A stretch of DNA of 64,000 nt from an uncultured Holophagaceae bacterium. GTDB lineage: Bacteria; Acidobacteriota; Holophagae; Holophagales; Holophagaceae. The first letter of the stretch is position 1, and every line of letters begins with the position of its first letter. Shown here in pieces: positions 9,135 to 17,194 of the stretch. The position numbers and the translations under genes were made by a program. The notes under the pieces were generated by a model, which searched no databases, was not told the DNA's origin, and was given only the letters and a program-made list of their open reading frames with translations. The stretch spans positions 62,001 to 126,000 of the forward strand of contig CAIWKE010000027.1 in NCBI GenBank assembly GCA_903913215.1, written 5' to 3'.

Positions 9135-9710
9135 CTACCGAAGGAAGACGGCGAAGGGAGGCTGGAGCTTCGCAAGGAGGCTGATGCGGTGTATATCGCT
9201 AGCCTGGGGGGCTCCATTCATCTGAGTGGGGTCAACCTCAAGACAACCTTTGTCAACGCGCCCCTTGATGTAGTCGTGAGCACCCCTGCCCCTGGTTGGA
9301 CCAACGGAGACCCTGGCTTGCCGGAGGTTCAGGTCAAACCCTTCAATTTGAAGATCCTCTAAGACGAGAGCGTACCTGGACCCAAGCACATGAATCCCGC
9401 TCGGAACCCGTTTCCAAGTCACACCGTCATCTGAGTACTCTTCTGCCTCCTTTGGTTCGGCGAAGTGATTGGACTTGATCTCCTCCATCACCAAGACTAC
9501 TTCACGCCCAAGAACCAATTGCTGTTTTGCAAATGGCTGGACCATGGTTAAGGGGTGGCAGGTGTTGCCACCGTACCCCCAAAAAATTGCGCCTGATTCG
9601 ACGAACTCCTGGTGCTTACGGACGATGATTTGGTCGAGGGGTTCCCTCGCATGGACACCAACTTTCATGAACAATAGGGGCTGCCCAGGAACAATATGAT
9701 CGAAAGCCAT
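9135..9710 (-). CDS. Unknown protein, third gene of kinase/transferase operon
   Basis: A 191-aa protein with no domain I can name. The most distinctive stretch is GAIFWGYGGNTCHPLTMVQPFA near residues 40-61, with adjacent Cys and His that could bind a metal or act in catalysis. Further on are LVMEEIKSNHFAEPKEAEEYSDDG and YALVLEDLQIEGFDL. The start at 9710 has GAGG 6 nt upstream, embedded in the stop codon of the preceding transferase gene, so translation is coupled. It is the distal gene of a three-gene minus-strand operon with an adenylate-kinase-like protein and a BpsA-like enzyme. Confidence 0.65.
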   Translation of the reverse strand: MAFDHIVPGQPLLFMKVGVHAREPLDQIIVRKHQEFVESGAIFWGYGGNTCHPLTMVQPFAKQQLVLGREVVLVMEEIKSNHFAEPKEAEEYSDDGVTWKRVPSGIHVLGSRYALVLEDLQIEGFDLNLRQARVSVGPTRGRGAHDYIKGRVDKGCLEVDPTQMNGAPQASDIHRISLLAKLQPPFAVFLR

Positions 9711-9717
9711 AGGAGCC

Positions 9718-10542
9718 TCACAGTAGTTCAAGGGCATAGGTTGATTCGGGTGCCCTCCCACGATTCAGGTCGGGCAGTTCGCGTACATATTTGAACCTCA
9801 ATGGATTTTCACGGCCATAGAAGTTTAGCCTTCTCTCATCAGGTAATGGGAGACTCGCCGTTCCCCAAATTTGAGGCATGGCTCGTCTAAATACGCAGGC
9901 ACATGATTTCAAGTCGGGCGCATCGTCCAGATGGTAGAAGTGCTGCTCCGGAATCATCTCACTTACGAGAAAGCCGTGGTCATTGGCAAGCCTCTGGGAG
10001 TCCCTTAGGACATCCTGGGTCCATGGGATATCATGTGAATCGGCGATCACCAACATGCCCGATGCCTGTTCCCTTACTGCCTCGATTCCGCGCTCCATGA
10101 ATACCCGGACACTCTCACCCCCATTGAACTTCCCCCAAGGTGGGTTTGTGTAGAATGCATCCCATGAATGGAATACGTCGTCCGGCATGGGATCGAACAC
10201 GTTGTAGAGGCGAGCCTCGATCTGTTCAGAGAATTTGAAATGGTCAGCAAAATAGGTCGCGGCATTGACGATTCGCTCATCAAAGTCCAGGAGAAGTATG
10301 TGCTCTGGGCCAAAATCAATTTGCCCTAGGTTTCTGAGATGCAAGGCGCTCAGAGCGATGCTGTCGCCATCGCCAATGAAAACGACCCGCATTTTATCGA
10401 ATCGCTTTGCCATGAATACGGCCTGGGCGACCATGTCTCCAGCCTTCATGTAGATCTGATCAAACTGACGAAGGGGAAGCGGCCGATTCTGCATGACATC
10501 AGAGATGGCGTTTACCGCTGATCTCAAGTCGAACGAATCCAT
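9718..10542 (-). CDS. BpsA-like / Rossmann methyltransferase-fold protein
   Basis: A 274-aa protein with a class I AdoMet-type Rossmann order: VVFIGDGDSIALSALHL (motif I), ILLLDFDERIVNAA (acidic motif II), then FYTNPPWGKFNGG, an NPPW motif as in N-methyltransferases. The overall pattern (GDGD, then DFDER, then NPPW) resembles the C-terminal domain of branched polyamine synthase BpsA, an aminopropyltransferase. Substrate could be a nucleotide, polyamine or protein side chain. The start at 10542 is preferred over 10626 because GGAG lies about 7 nt upstream and the longer form overlaps the kinase gene. A reading from 10626 would add 28 low-information residues. Confidence 0.7.
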   Translation of the reverse strand: MDSFDLRSAVNAISDVMQNRPLPLRQFDQIYMKAGDMVAQAVFMAKRFDKMRVVFIGDGDSIALSALHLRNLGQIDFGPEHILLLDFDERIVNAATYFADHFKFSEQIEARLYNVFDPMPDDVFHSWDAFYTNPPWGKFNGGESVRVFMERGIEAVREQASGMLVIADSHDIPWTQDVLRDSQRLANDHGFLVSEMIPEQHFYHLDDAPDLKSCACVFRRAMPQIWGTASLPLPDERRLNFYGRENPLRFKYVRELPDLNRGRAPESTYALELL

Positions 10543-10592
10543 GTCATCACTCCGCGGTTCGAGTTGATCGTTTCCTGACGAGGTGGGGAAAA

Positions 10593-11189
10593 TTATGACT
10601 GCGGTGAGATCCGATCCCCTATCCATGCCGATAGCACTTCAAGGCTTTGTGCCGAGTCGAGAAAATGGATTGGGATCCCGGCACCAATGGCATAGATGAT
10701 GGCCACAGATGCTTGCAAACCAGTGTGGATCCCCGATTCAAAGGTTGTGACCATCGGACGTCCACCGGGATTGTTGCGAATCCGTTTTTGGGTCACTTCA
10801 GGCGAGGCGTAAAGGACGACAATTCTCGTCGGCAGCAGTGCCTTGAAGCGGTCCATCGGGAACGGAGTCACTCGGAAACCATAGGATTCCTTGGTGACTG
10901 CGTGAGAATCGACCAGGATGGGGCGATGGCTTCGTTCCCTGGCCACCAAGGCGATCAGTTCCGCATCCAAGGCATCAATGTCCTCCTCCGTGGCTATCCC
11001 ACCAGAGCGTTCCCTAAGCACCTCCTGGGAGGGTAAATCCCTTCCCTGGCGTTGGAGGTACCGCGTCAGTTCAGCGCCGTAGCTAAATATATGAAGCGAA
11101 GGGATCATTTCCCCCAGCCGTGCAGCGACCGAGGTCTTCCCAGATGCAGGCGCGCCGGTTAGGTAGATCACCGGGAAATCTGGAATCAC
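10593..11189 (-). CDS. Archaeal-adenylate-kinase-like P-loop NTPase
   Basis: A 198-aa P-loop protein, GTG start at 11189 with AGGAGG 8 nt upstream. Walker A is GAPASGKT (12-19). ILVDSHAVTKESYGFRVTPFP, ALLPTRIVVLYASPEVTQKRI and a late FLDS segment follow the order of archaeal AdkA-type adenylate kinases. It heads the operon that continues with a BpsA-like enzyme and an unknown protein. It is a distant relative of the kinase at 2008-2568, so two separate accessory operons here use the same kinase family. Nucleotide substrate and role are not known. Confidence 0.7.
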   Translation of the reverse strand: MIPDFPVIYLTGAPASGKTSVAARLGEMIPSLHIFSYGAELTRYLQRQGRDLPSQEVLRERSGGIATEEDIDALDAELIALVARERSHRPILVDSHAVTKESYGFRVTPFPMDRFKALLPTRIVVLYASPEVTQKRIRNNPGGRPMVTTFESGIHTGLQASVAIIYAIGAGIPIHFLDSAQSLEVLSAWIGDRISPQS

Positions 11190-11540
11190 CTTTCAACCTC
11201 CTGTTGGCTGCCTTTATTATATTGACAATTTTATACCAGTTGATCCCATTCAGTATTTGGAACCAGAAGGGGGTTGAGATCGAGCCACCCAACCGAAAAA
11301 TTCGAATGCTAACGGCCCAAACTAGGGCTCCATGTTCGATTAATCAGGCTTAACCGTTCGTCTTATGTAGCTAGAGGACGCGTCTGATAATTGGCATCGA
11401 GAGGGAGCGGGGGTAGGCCAATGCAACCTCCGCTGCGAGAATTGGGATAAAACCAGTGAAGTGTATGTGGTAGGAGACCGGTTCTCTTTGGACCGAGGGA
11501 CTGATACAATTGATTCGGTCCCCTCGCAACATCTCATGCT

Positions 11541-11714
11541 CAGAACGCCGTGCTCTGCGCCGCAGGGCACAACATGAAGTTGATCCTCGCCCACCTCATG
11601 CGTCATTTTGTCTTCCTTAGGGCTGGTTGCTGGTCGCGCTTAATCCTCGGCCGCGAAACCTTGCGTCGCAGGATGGTGCAGCCTAATTCGTGAAGGGGCT
11701 TTCTCAAGGCCGAC
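11541..11714 (+). pseudogene. Remnant of IS5-type transposase 3' end
   Basis: The plus-strand reading QNAVLCAAGHNMKLILAHLM matches the C-terminal QNVILSGAGHNMRKILAHLM of the intact IS in this window. About 20 nt after its stop lies TTCTCAAGGCCGAC, resembling the IS terminal repeat. The element is otherwise lost. The surrounding 11190-11727 stretch holds no other gene that I can see. Confidence 0.6.
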
Positions 11715-11727
11715 TACGACTACCAAA

Positions 11728-12327
11728 TTAGTTACAAGTAATGGTGCAATTAATCCCGTCGATACTTACAGATGTTGTCGGGCAGCAAGAAGAAATCGTG
11801 CCGCAGCGATCACTAGTGTAGGTGATGGGATAACACCCCTCGCCGCCGCCGCTACCACCAGATCCATCGCCCGGATCCTTCTGTTGAATGATACCCATGG
11901 AAATTGCTCCAGTTCGAGAGGTAGATTCATTTGGAACAATCAGGCGAACACTCCGCCTAGGCACTGCATGAAGGTGAAGGACTAACACTACGGAGTGTGA
12001 AGCCGGATCCCTTTCTAAAATCAGTCGTGTTTGACTAAGGTGGGTCAGACTAGCCGATGCCACTGGAGAAATTACCGTCCTTGAAATGATTGTCCTATCT
12101 GTTGACGATCGTTCTTGGTCGATATCGATTCCATTTTGCCCTGCAATTGAAAGGACGACTTCGGCTGAACCATCAGTGCGCAACGAACTCGTATATAGGA
12201 GTTCGACGGTATATCTCTCCTGCATGGGTACATTTGTAACCGTTTGGGCCTGGATGAGCGTCGGCGATACGCAAGTACACGCAACTAGGATTAAACCTTG
12301 TAAGAAAGGATAGGCGAATTTGGACAT
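11728..12327 (-). CDS. Exported protein with Cys-rich C-terminal segment
   Basis: A 199-aa protein with a signal peptide (MSKFAYPFLQGLILVACTC...QA). A beta-rich middle region (YTVELLYTSSLRTDGSAEVVLSI; LVLHLHAVPRRSVRLIV) is followed by a Gly/Ser linker (DGSGGSGGGEG) and a 36-residue tail with seven Cys, including the pair in SSCCPTTS and the ending INCTITCN. The start at 12327 has GGAG 6 nt upstream. The linker plus Cys-rich tail looks like a separable disulfide-rich module. Function unknown; it is isolated between an IS remnant and a 365-nt gap. Confidence 0.6.
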   Translation of the reverse strand: MSKFAYPFLQGLILVACTCVSPTLIQAQTVTNVPMQERYTVELLYTSSLRTDGSAEVVLSIAGQNGIDIDQERSSTDRTIISRTVISPVASASLTHLSQTRLILERDPASHSVVLVLHLHAVPRRSVRLIVPNESTSRTGAISMGIIQQKDPGDGSGGSGGGEGCYPITYTSDRCGTISSCCPTTSVSIDGINCTITCN

Positions 12328-12692
12328 AATTGCTCCATGGAAGTGGCGTGTCAATAAAAGCACGAATCGAGATATGGAACCCTAAATACCGCCAAACGGT
12401 CGTGTTTTCACCCCCGAACGGTTAGGGCATCGATGGTAGGCGAGCCGACTTAGAAATAATGGATGAATGTAATGGTATGGGCTTTAGAGTACTGAACGAG
12501 GGGTCACACCCTCAATTTTCGGATGTGCGGCTAATGATTGGCTGTGAAATCAACTTTGATTGAATCTGGCCTCTATTGCGGTTTCAAATTGGGAAGATCA
12601 AAGCAATTGTCCCTTGACCGGCAAAGATGCCATCGGCAAGTACAAGCTATAAAAAGCAACTATTTCAATCCTATGTCGAATTGGATTAGGGA
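12328..12692. other. Intergenic, nothing recognised
   Basis: 365 nt between the Cys-rich exported protein gene and the DUF6088 gene. It presumably holds the promoter of the exported protein. No ORF, RNA or repeat is convincing. Confidence 0.4.
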
Positions 12693-13304
12693 TCATGCGT
12701 TTTTGCCCTCTGGCTTGATGAGAGCCTCTAGGGCCTTGGTGATCCAGCCCTTCGCGGACAGGGTTAGGCAAAGGAACCTGGCAAATTCGGTTTCGGGAAG
12801 TTGCAGCAAGACCTTACATACGGCCGCTTGAGGTGCGGCGGGCTGGCCCATCCATCTCAGGGCAAGGATGGCCCTGCCGGCCTGGGTCTCGGAGAGTCGC
12901 ATCTCCTCTAGGGAGGTATGCCGGAGGGTGAGCCTAGTCTTGCCGAGGCGAACGCGCCGGGTCCGGCCATCCGTCAGGAAGGTCGGGCTGGTAATTACCT
13001 GGCTGATCAGTCCGAATCTCAGGGCCCAGTCGGCCCCATGGACAGCAATTCTCGCGCCTTCCTCTTCAGCGAGCGTTTGGGCGACCTTCAAGGCATCGGG
13101 GCGAACGATGCCAAGAATCGGATTCTGCCTTGGCTTAACGTAGACGCCACGGGCGACCCGCAAGATTTCTCCCGACTTGGTGAGCTTACGCAACGTGCGA
13201 ATCAATTCCTTCCCCTCTCCGCAGGCGGCCAACATGCCAGTCGCGAATGGCTGGTCGAGGGGGATCAAGCTAAGGCGCTTTCGGACCTTTTCCATCGTGC
13301 TCAT
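12693..13304 (-). CDS. DUF6088 / AbiEi-like antitoxin-type protein
   Basis: A 203-aa protein with an N-terminal winged helix (TLRKLTKSGEILRVARGVYV) and a C-terminal region (ALRFGLISQV, FLTDGRTRRVRLGKTRLTLRHT) typical of the DUF6088/AbiEi antitoxin group. In type IV toxin-antitoxin systems the partner is an AbiEii nucleotidyltransferase. No such gene lies on either side, so this is an orphan or its toxin is elsewhere. The start at 13304 has AAAGG 8 nt upstream; GTG at 13313 is the alternative. Confidence 0.75.
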   Translation of the reverse strand: MSTMEKVRKRLSLIPLDQPFATGMLAACGEGKELIRTLRKLTKSGEILRVARGVYVKPRQNPILGIVRPDALKVAQTLAEEEGARIAVHGADWALRFGLISQVITSPTFLTDGRTRRVRLGKTRLTLRHTSLEEMRLSETQAGRAILALRWMGQPAAPQAAVCKVLLQLPETEFARFLCLTLSAKGWITKALEALIKPEGKNA

Positions 13305-13452
13305 GAACGCCACCTTTCGTGTGGTGCAGGCGGTTGGTTTGGTGGGGGGGCAGGGACTAGCCGGCTGGGCGTATCATTCCCCCACCAGCGCTCGTTTCTC
13401 GGCTAGTGGAAGCAACGCACCGATTTCCAGAAGGAACAAAGCCTGAGGATCA

Positions 13453-13812
13453 TCAGGCCCGTGGCAGAAATTCTTCGATTCGCGCGACTCTGCACCGAAG
13501 TCCGTCCAGCTTCCTGGTCACTGCCCGTATGCATCCAAGAAGTGAGTGCCGCTGGTGCGCGGTCAGAAAGACCCCTTCCCCGATCGCCCCATCCATCGCA
13601 TCAAGTCCCATCCGTGCCGGAATGGCACTTCCCACGAGACACCCTATGTGATGTCCCAGCCTTCGGCCTGAACCACAGGCTAGGCAGGATTCCTCCCCTG
13701 GAGGGCCAACCCATTCTAGGCTATGGAGGGTGGCTTGCAGAATCCGGAATCCCATCGACATGGGGACTGATTTGGACACACGCTTTTCGGGCGCTGGATC
13801 AACGGCAGCCAT
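13453..13812 (-). CDS. Small Cys-motif protein, twin of 13822-14184
   Basis: A 119-aa protein with a CLACGSGRRLGHHIGC motif near residues 43-58, a probable zinc-binding site. The rest is helical, including GVFLTAHQRHSLLGCIRAVTRKLDGL and a closing RIEEFLPRA. The neighbouring upstream gene has the same architecture (CPCCGS...HGHAGACP, then DDLDMTLTNIQDFLHLL). The start at 13812 has GGAG a few nt upstream; the gap between the two genes is 9 nt. Together with the XRE gene at 14321-14716 they form a minus-strand operon. Function unknown. Confidence 0.55.
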   Translation of the reverse strand: MAAVDPAPEKRVSKSVPMSMGFRILQATLHSLEWVGPPGEESCLACGSGRRLGHHIGCLVGSAIPARMGLDAMDGAIGEGVFLTAHQRHSLLGCIRAVTRKLDGLRCRVARIEEFLPRA

Positions 13813-13821
13813 TGGTCTCTC

Positions 13822-14184
13822 CTACAGGAGGTGAAGGAAGTCCTGGATGTTCGTGAGGGTCATGTCCAGGTCATCCAACTCACGGACAGCGGTCGCGACC
13901 ATCGCTTCGAGCGCATGGCGATGCGAAATGATGGCCTGAATGCTGGTTGCCAGGGATTCCTTCAGGGTCCCCACCCCCTGGTCTGGAAGCAGGGCTAGAC
14001 GGACAGGGCAGGCACCTGCGTGGCCATGGGAGCGCTTGGATCCGCAACATGGGCAGGTACCGTTCCCGAAAAGCCCGCCCCATTCGACTTCGCAGATGGC
14101 GGCCGCCATCTGCCGGATCTGGAATTCCTGTTGGGCGGAATCCCGTCTGATGAAGGGCGGACAGAGATCTTCTGGTTCCTGCAT
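13822..14184 (-). CDS. Small Cys-motif protein, twin of 13453-13812
   Basis: A 120-aa protein with GTCPCCGSKRSHGHAGACP (four Cys and two His, probable zinc knuckle) and a helical C-terminus ending in LDMTLTNIQDFLHLL. The start at 14184 is preferred because GGGAGG lies 5 nt upstream; an extended reading to 14397 would run into the XRE gene. The twin downstream gene shares the Cys motif plus helix pattern, so the pair likely arose by duplication and divergence. No enzyme motif is visible. Confidence 0.55.
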   Translation of the reverse strand: MQEPEDLCPPFIRRDSAQQEFQIRQMAAAICEVEWGGLFGNGTCPCCGSKRSHGHAGACPVRLALLPDQGVGTLKESLATSIQAIISHRHALEAMVATAVRELDDLDMTLTNIQDFLHLL

Positions 14185-14320
14185 GCTTGCCTCCCAGTTC
14201 GTCGCAGGCTGGAAAGCATAGAGAGCGAAATTCCTCAGGGGAGGAGGGAAATATTCTCCTGGCAGGAGCAGGTAATCCTGGCCTTGCGACACAGAGGGCG
14301 ATGGAACCTTGGTTGACCGG

Positions 14321-14716
14321 TCAGCGGGGCTTCCGCTTGAGAAGCCTCTCCATAAGGCGATCAAGCTCAGGTTGCCTTGTCGATGGGATCTTGCCACTGA
14401 GAATCCAGTTGTTCACGGTCTTTTGGGCCACCCCAAGCTGGCGGGCGAATTCCGATTGGCTCATCTCAAGCTCCCTCAATGCCCGACCGAGCTTTTCAGA
14501 GGTCCAGGAATCGGCGGATTGGGTGTGAGGGGACGGGCGCTTGCCCCCACTCGTGTGCGGGCCATCCGGTTCCAGGGCTGCCTGGATCAGCTCGTCCAAC
14601 ACCTGACCGGCGGGGATACCCTTCCGGGCGGCCGTCACTCGAAGCCGGCGTGCTGAATCCACCGAGACGCGGGCCGTGATCGGGATCCAGTCCTCCTGCC
14701 GTTTCCTTCTCGCCAT
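14321..14716 (-). CDS. XRE-family regulator with ribbon-helix-helix-like N-terminus
   Basis: A 131-aa protein. Residues about 10-50 (ITARVSVDSARRLRVTAARKG; VLDELIQAAL) look like a ribbon-helix-helix or plasmid-partition-type DNA-binding segment. Residues about 85-125 form a helix-turn-helix (MSQSEFARQLGVAQKTVNNW). Two DNA-binding motifs in one small protein is unusual. The start at 14716 follows GGGGGAAGC. It heads the operon with the two Cys-motif proteins. An AT-rich AAATAAACAAATAGTTATTT stretch just upstream could be its operator. Confidence 0.65.
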   Translation of the reverse strand: MARRKRQEDWIPITARVSVDSARRLRVTAARKGIPAGQVLDELIQAALEPDGPHTSGGKRPSPHTQSADSWTSEKLGRALRELEMSQSEFARQLGVAQKTVNNWILSGKIPSTRQPELDRLMERLLKRKPR

Positions 14717-15040
14717 GCTTCCCCCTTGGCCTACGGGGGAATCCTCTCCAAACCGGAGTGGCGTCAACAAATAAACAAATAGTTATTTACCAACGTTGAA
14801 AGCTACTAGCATCCCATGTCAGCATCACCCGATGCTCCAAGGATCGGGATCGACACTTTCTTGCACGACCATTGGTGGCCATCGATGTGAAGATCGCATA
14901 TTACCTTTCCTTTGGTCGATGATGCATACGCGGGACTTCATGCTCGTGGCACATAGCAAAAAGGATAATTTCAAGTAGTAATAAAATGAACAAAAATCTA
15001 CTAGACCCAATTCAAAACTCACCTATCACAAGGATCTCCG
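14717..15040. other. Divergent promoter region
   Basis: 324 nt between the minus-strand XRE gene and the plus-strand lipoprotein gene. It is AT-rich near 14770-14795, with an imperfect AAATAA...TTATTT symmetry, and near 14960-15000. No gene is supported. Confidence 0.4.
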
Positions 15041-15919
15041 ATGAAGCATGCGCAACCCGCTTTGCTGGCCATGGTGGCTCTCTTCTTCCTGCTGGGCTGC
15101 GATTCCCACCCCAGTGAAGGCTTTCTGGACCTGGTCCGGAAGGACCGGGAAGGATCACTGGCACCGGAGATCGTCGTCCACCTTGGCAGGGCGCTTGAGG
15201 AACGAGCCTTAGTCGGGGCGCAGGGGACTGATCTACACAAGGTCATGGAGACGCTAGGAAATCAAATGGGCTTCCGGATCGAGGCTTCCAAGGGTGGCAC
15301 GCGGTACCTTGCGACCACGCGTTACGTGTTGGCGGACATCCAGGATCCTGGCCTTCCTGGGCTTTCCGTCACGCGGGAGGGGGATGTGGTGCGCATCCGC
15401 CCGGATTACCGGAAGGAGGCCATCATCGAATCGGCCACGACCCCCCACGAGGGCTTTGAGAGGATGGTGAACACGGCGAACCCAGGCCAGGACAAGCTGG
15501 GCGCTGAGGCTCTGCTCTACCTGTTTGGAGACAAGGACGCCAAGTCCACCGTATCCAAGCTGGAGGCCGTAGATCAGGAGACCAGAAAGCGCAAAGCGAC
15601 GGCCTTCGGGACCAACGTTGACCGCGTCCGGAAGGACAACGGCTATGCCAAGGCCTGGTTCATTACCTACCGTCTAAGACATGCCACAAACATCCCATCC
15701 GATAGTCCCTTTTGGACCCTGGTGGATGCGCTGGGGAGGGCGCGCACCAAGGACGTGATCGAAAGGAACACTGCCTTCAACGGGACGTCAGCCTTCTGGT
15801 TGGCGCGGGGCAAGCAGGACACCAAATCCACCCTGGCGACCTATTCCGTGGTGGCCTTCCAGGACTCCAATGGCGGCCTCGCCAAAACCGAAGGCTGGCT
15901 GGCCTTCAAGGGAGAATGA
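15041..15919 (+). CDS. Putative lipoprotein with STN-like segment
   Basis: A 292-aa exported protein. The signal peptide ends in a lipobox-like LLGC (Cys at about 20). Residues about 65-125 (LHKVMETLGNQMGFRIEA, then GLPGLSVTREGDVVRIRP) resemble the short secretin/TonB N-terminal fold. The C-terminal half is basic and mixed, with no known motif. It is the first of three consecutive genes for exported proteins, the next starting 2 nt after its stop. A periplasmic or outer-membrane assembly is suggested by the context, but no family is named. Confidence 0.6.
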   Translation: MKHAQPALLAMVALFFLLGCDSHPSEGFLDLVRKDREGSLAPEIVVHLGRALEERALVGAQGTDLHKVMETLGNQMGFRIEASKGGTRYLATTRYVLADIQDPGLPGLSVTREGDVVRIRPDYRKEAIIESATTPHEGFERMVNTANPGQDKLGAEALLYLFGDKDAKSTVSKLEAVDQETRKRKATAFGTNVDRVRKDNGYAKAWFITYRLRHATNIPSDSPFWTLVDALGRARTKDVIERNTAFNGTSAFWLARGKQDTKSTLATYSVVAFQDSNGGLAKTEGWLAFKGE

Positions 15920-15921
15920 CC

Positions 15922-17151
15922 ATGCTCAAGCAAATGACCGCATCCATCCTGATCCTGGTCGCTGGCGGGGCCATCCTGCGGGCGCAGCTCGTGGACACGA
16001 CGAGGCCGACACCAGCGAGGAAGAAGTCTGCCGGTTCAGCCCCGAAAGGCCCGGCCATCAAGGTTCTCGATAAGAACCTGCCCGATTTCGGGATCACGCC
16101 GCGCAGTCTCGCCACCTGGAAGACCACGGGCGGGAAACCGACCCTGGTCTTCCACGACGTTTCCTTCAAGAAGATCGAAAAGCCGGCGCCCGGATCATGG
16201 GAACGACCCGTGGACCCGAAGGCGCTCCTGGTGGATGGCCTGGCCCTGAACGGATTCCAGGTCCAGGGCGCCGACTTCCTGGCCAACGGGAAGGACTACC
16301 GGACCCTGGCGCTGCTGCGTCTGGCCAAGAAGGCGCCGCAGGCCTCGAAGGATGGCGGCAGGACCTGGACCGATGGTGAGAAGGTCGGGGAAGGGTGGGT
16401 CTTCGGGTTCGACAATGAGACGCTGACGATCAACAACGCGGATGAGTCCTTCACGCCCGTCGAATTCAAGGCGTGGGCCTTTGAGCGTGCGGCGGTGACC
16501 CGATCGTATGGTCGTCCCGAAGAAAAGGTGGTGCCCTATTTCCATTCAGCCGTCATCACGTTGGCCTATGGACGAAACGAGCTGCAGGGACTGATGAAGT
16601 TCCCAGGTTCCACCTATGTCATCGCCTTCAGGGGGATCCGTTTCAAGGATCGCTGGATCGCCAGGTCCTTGGACACCCAACCCTTCAATGCCACCCTCTT
16701 CAACAACACGTCCGGAAGCCAGAAATTCATAGGCGCCAAGCCCCTGAAGACTGACGAACATGTCTTCGAGCAGTTTGAGATCATGGGTGATCGCATCCAG
16801 GTGGGAACCGGACCGGCCTTCATCAACTACGCTCAGGACGGGGACAGCGCGGAACAGTTGCGAAGCGCCATGGAATTCGAGCTGAATCGCGGCGTCACCC
16901 TTCCGGATATCGCCGAAGCCTACAAGGCCAACATCAAGCGGAATCTCTGGACCCGGTCAGATGAGGAAGGTTCGTTCAGTCGTGAGGCAGAGAAGGCCTA
17001 CGCCGGGACTGGGAAAGTGGTGTGGTTCTATCCGCCTTTCTGGACGACCAATTCGGTGCTCGTAAGCAAGGATGGCGAAAACTGTTTAAACGCCATGGTG
17101 GATAGGATCAGGCCGCTCAGGGGAAAGATCGATCTCATCCCCTTGCGGTAG
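15922..17151 (+). CDS. Exported protein of unknown function
   Basis: A 409-aa protein with a signal peptide (MLKQMTASILILVAGGAILRAQ) followed by a basic linker (RKKSAGSAPKG). The mature part is soluble, with beta-rich segments such as GRTWTDGEKVGEGWVFGF and FPGSTYVIAFRGIRFKDRW. The start at 15922 has GGGAG 7 nt upstream; ATG 15916 overlaps the previous stop but is too close to that site. It is the middle gene of a three-gene set of exported proteins. I do not recognise the family. Confidence 0.6.
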   Translation: MLKQMTASILILVAGGAILRAQLVDTTRPTPARKKSAGSAPKGPAIKVLDKNLPDFGITPRSLATWKTTGGKPTLVFHDVSFKKIEKPAPGSWERPVDPKALLVDGLALNGFQVQGADFLANGKDYRTLALLRLAKKAPQASKDGGRTWTDGEKVGEGWVFGFDNETLTINNADESFTPVEFKAWAFERAAVTRSYGRPEEKVVPYFHSAVITLAYGRNELQGLMKFPGSTYVIAFRGIRFKDRWIARSLDTQPFNATLFNNTSGSQKFIGAKPLKTDEHVFEQFEIMGDRIQVGTGPAFINYAQDGDSAEQLRSAMEFELNRGVTLPDIAEAYKANIKRNLWTRSDEEGSFSREAEKAYAGTGKVVWFYPPFWTTNSVLVSKDGENCLNAMVDRIRPLRGKIDLIPLR

Positions 17152-17194
17152 CCACGGCCCAGAGTCCAGCCTGTCCGACCTTGCAGGAGTGCGC

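Noticed and set aside
11728-12327. RiPP precursor with Cys-rich core
   Set aside because: It has a Sec-type signal peptide and a folded beta domain and no modification enzyme nearby, so a secreted disulfide protein is more likely.
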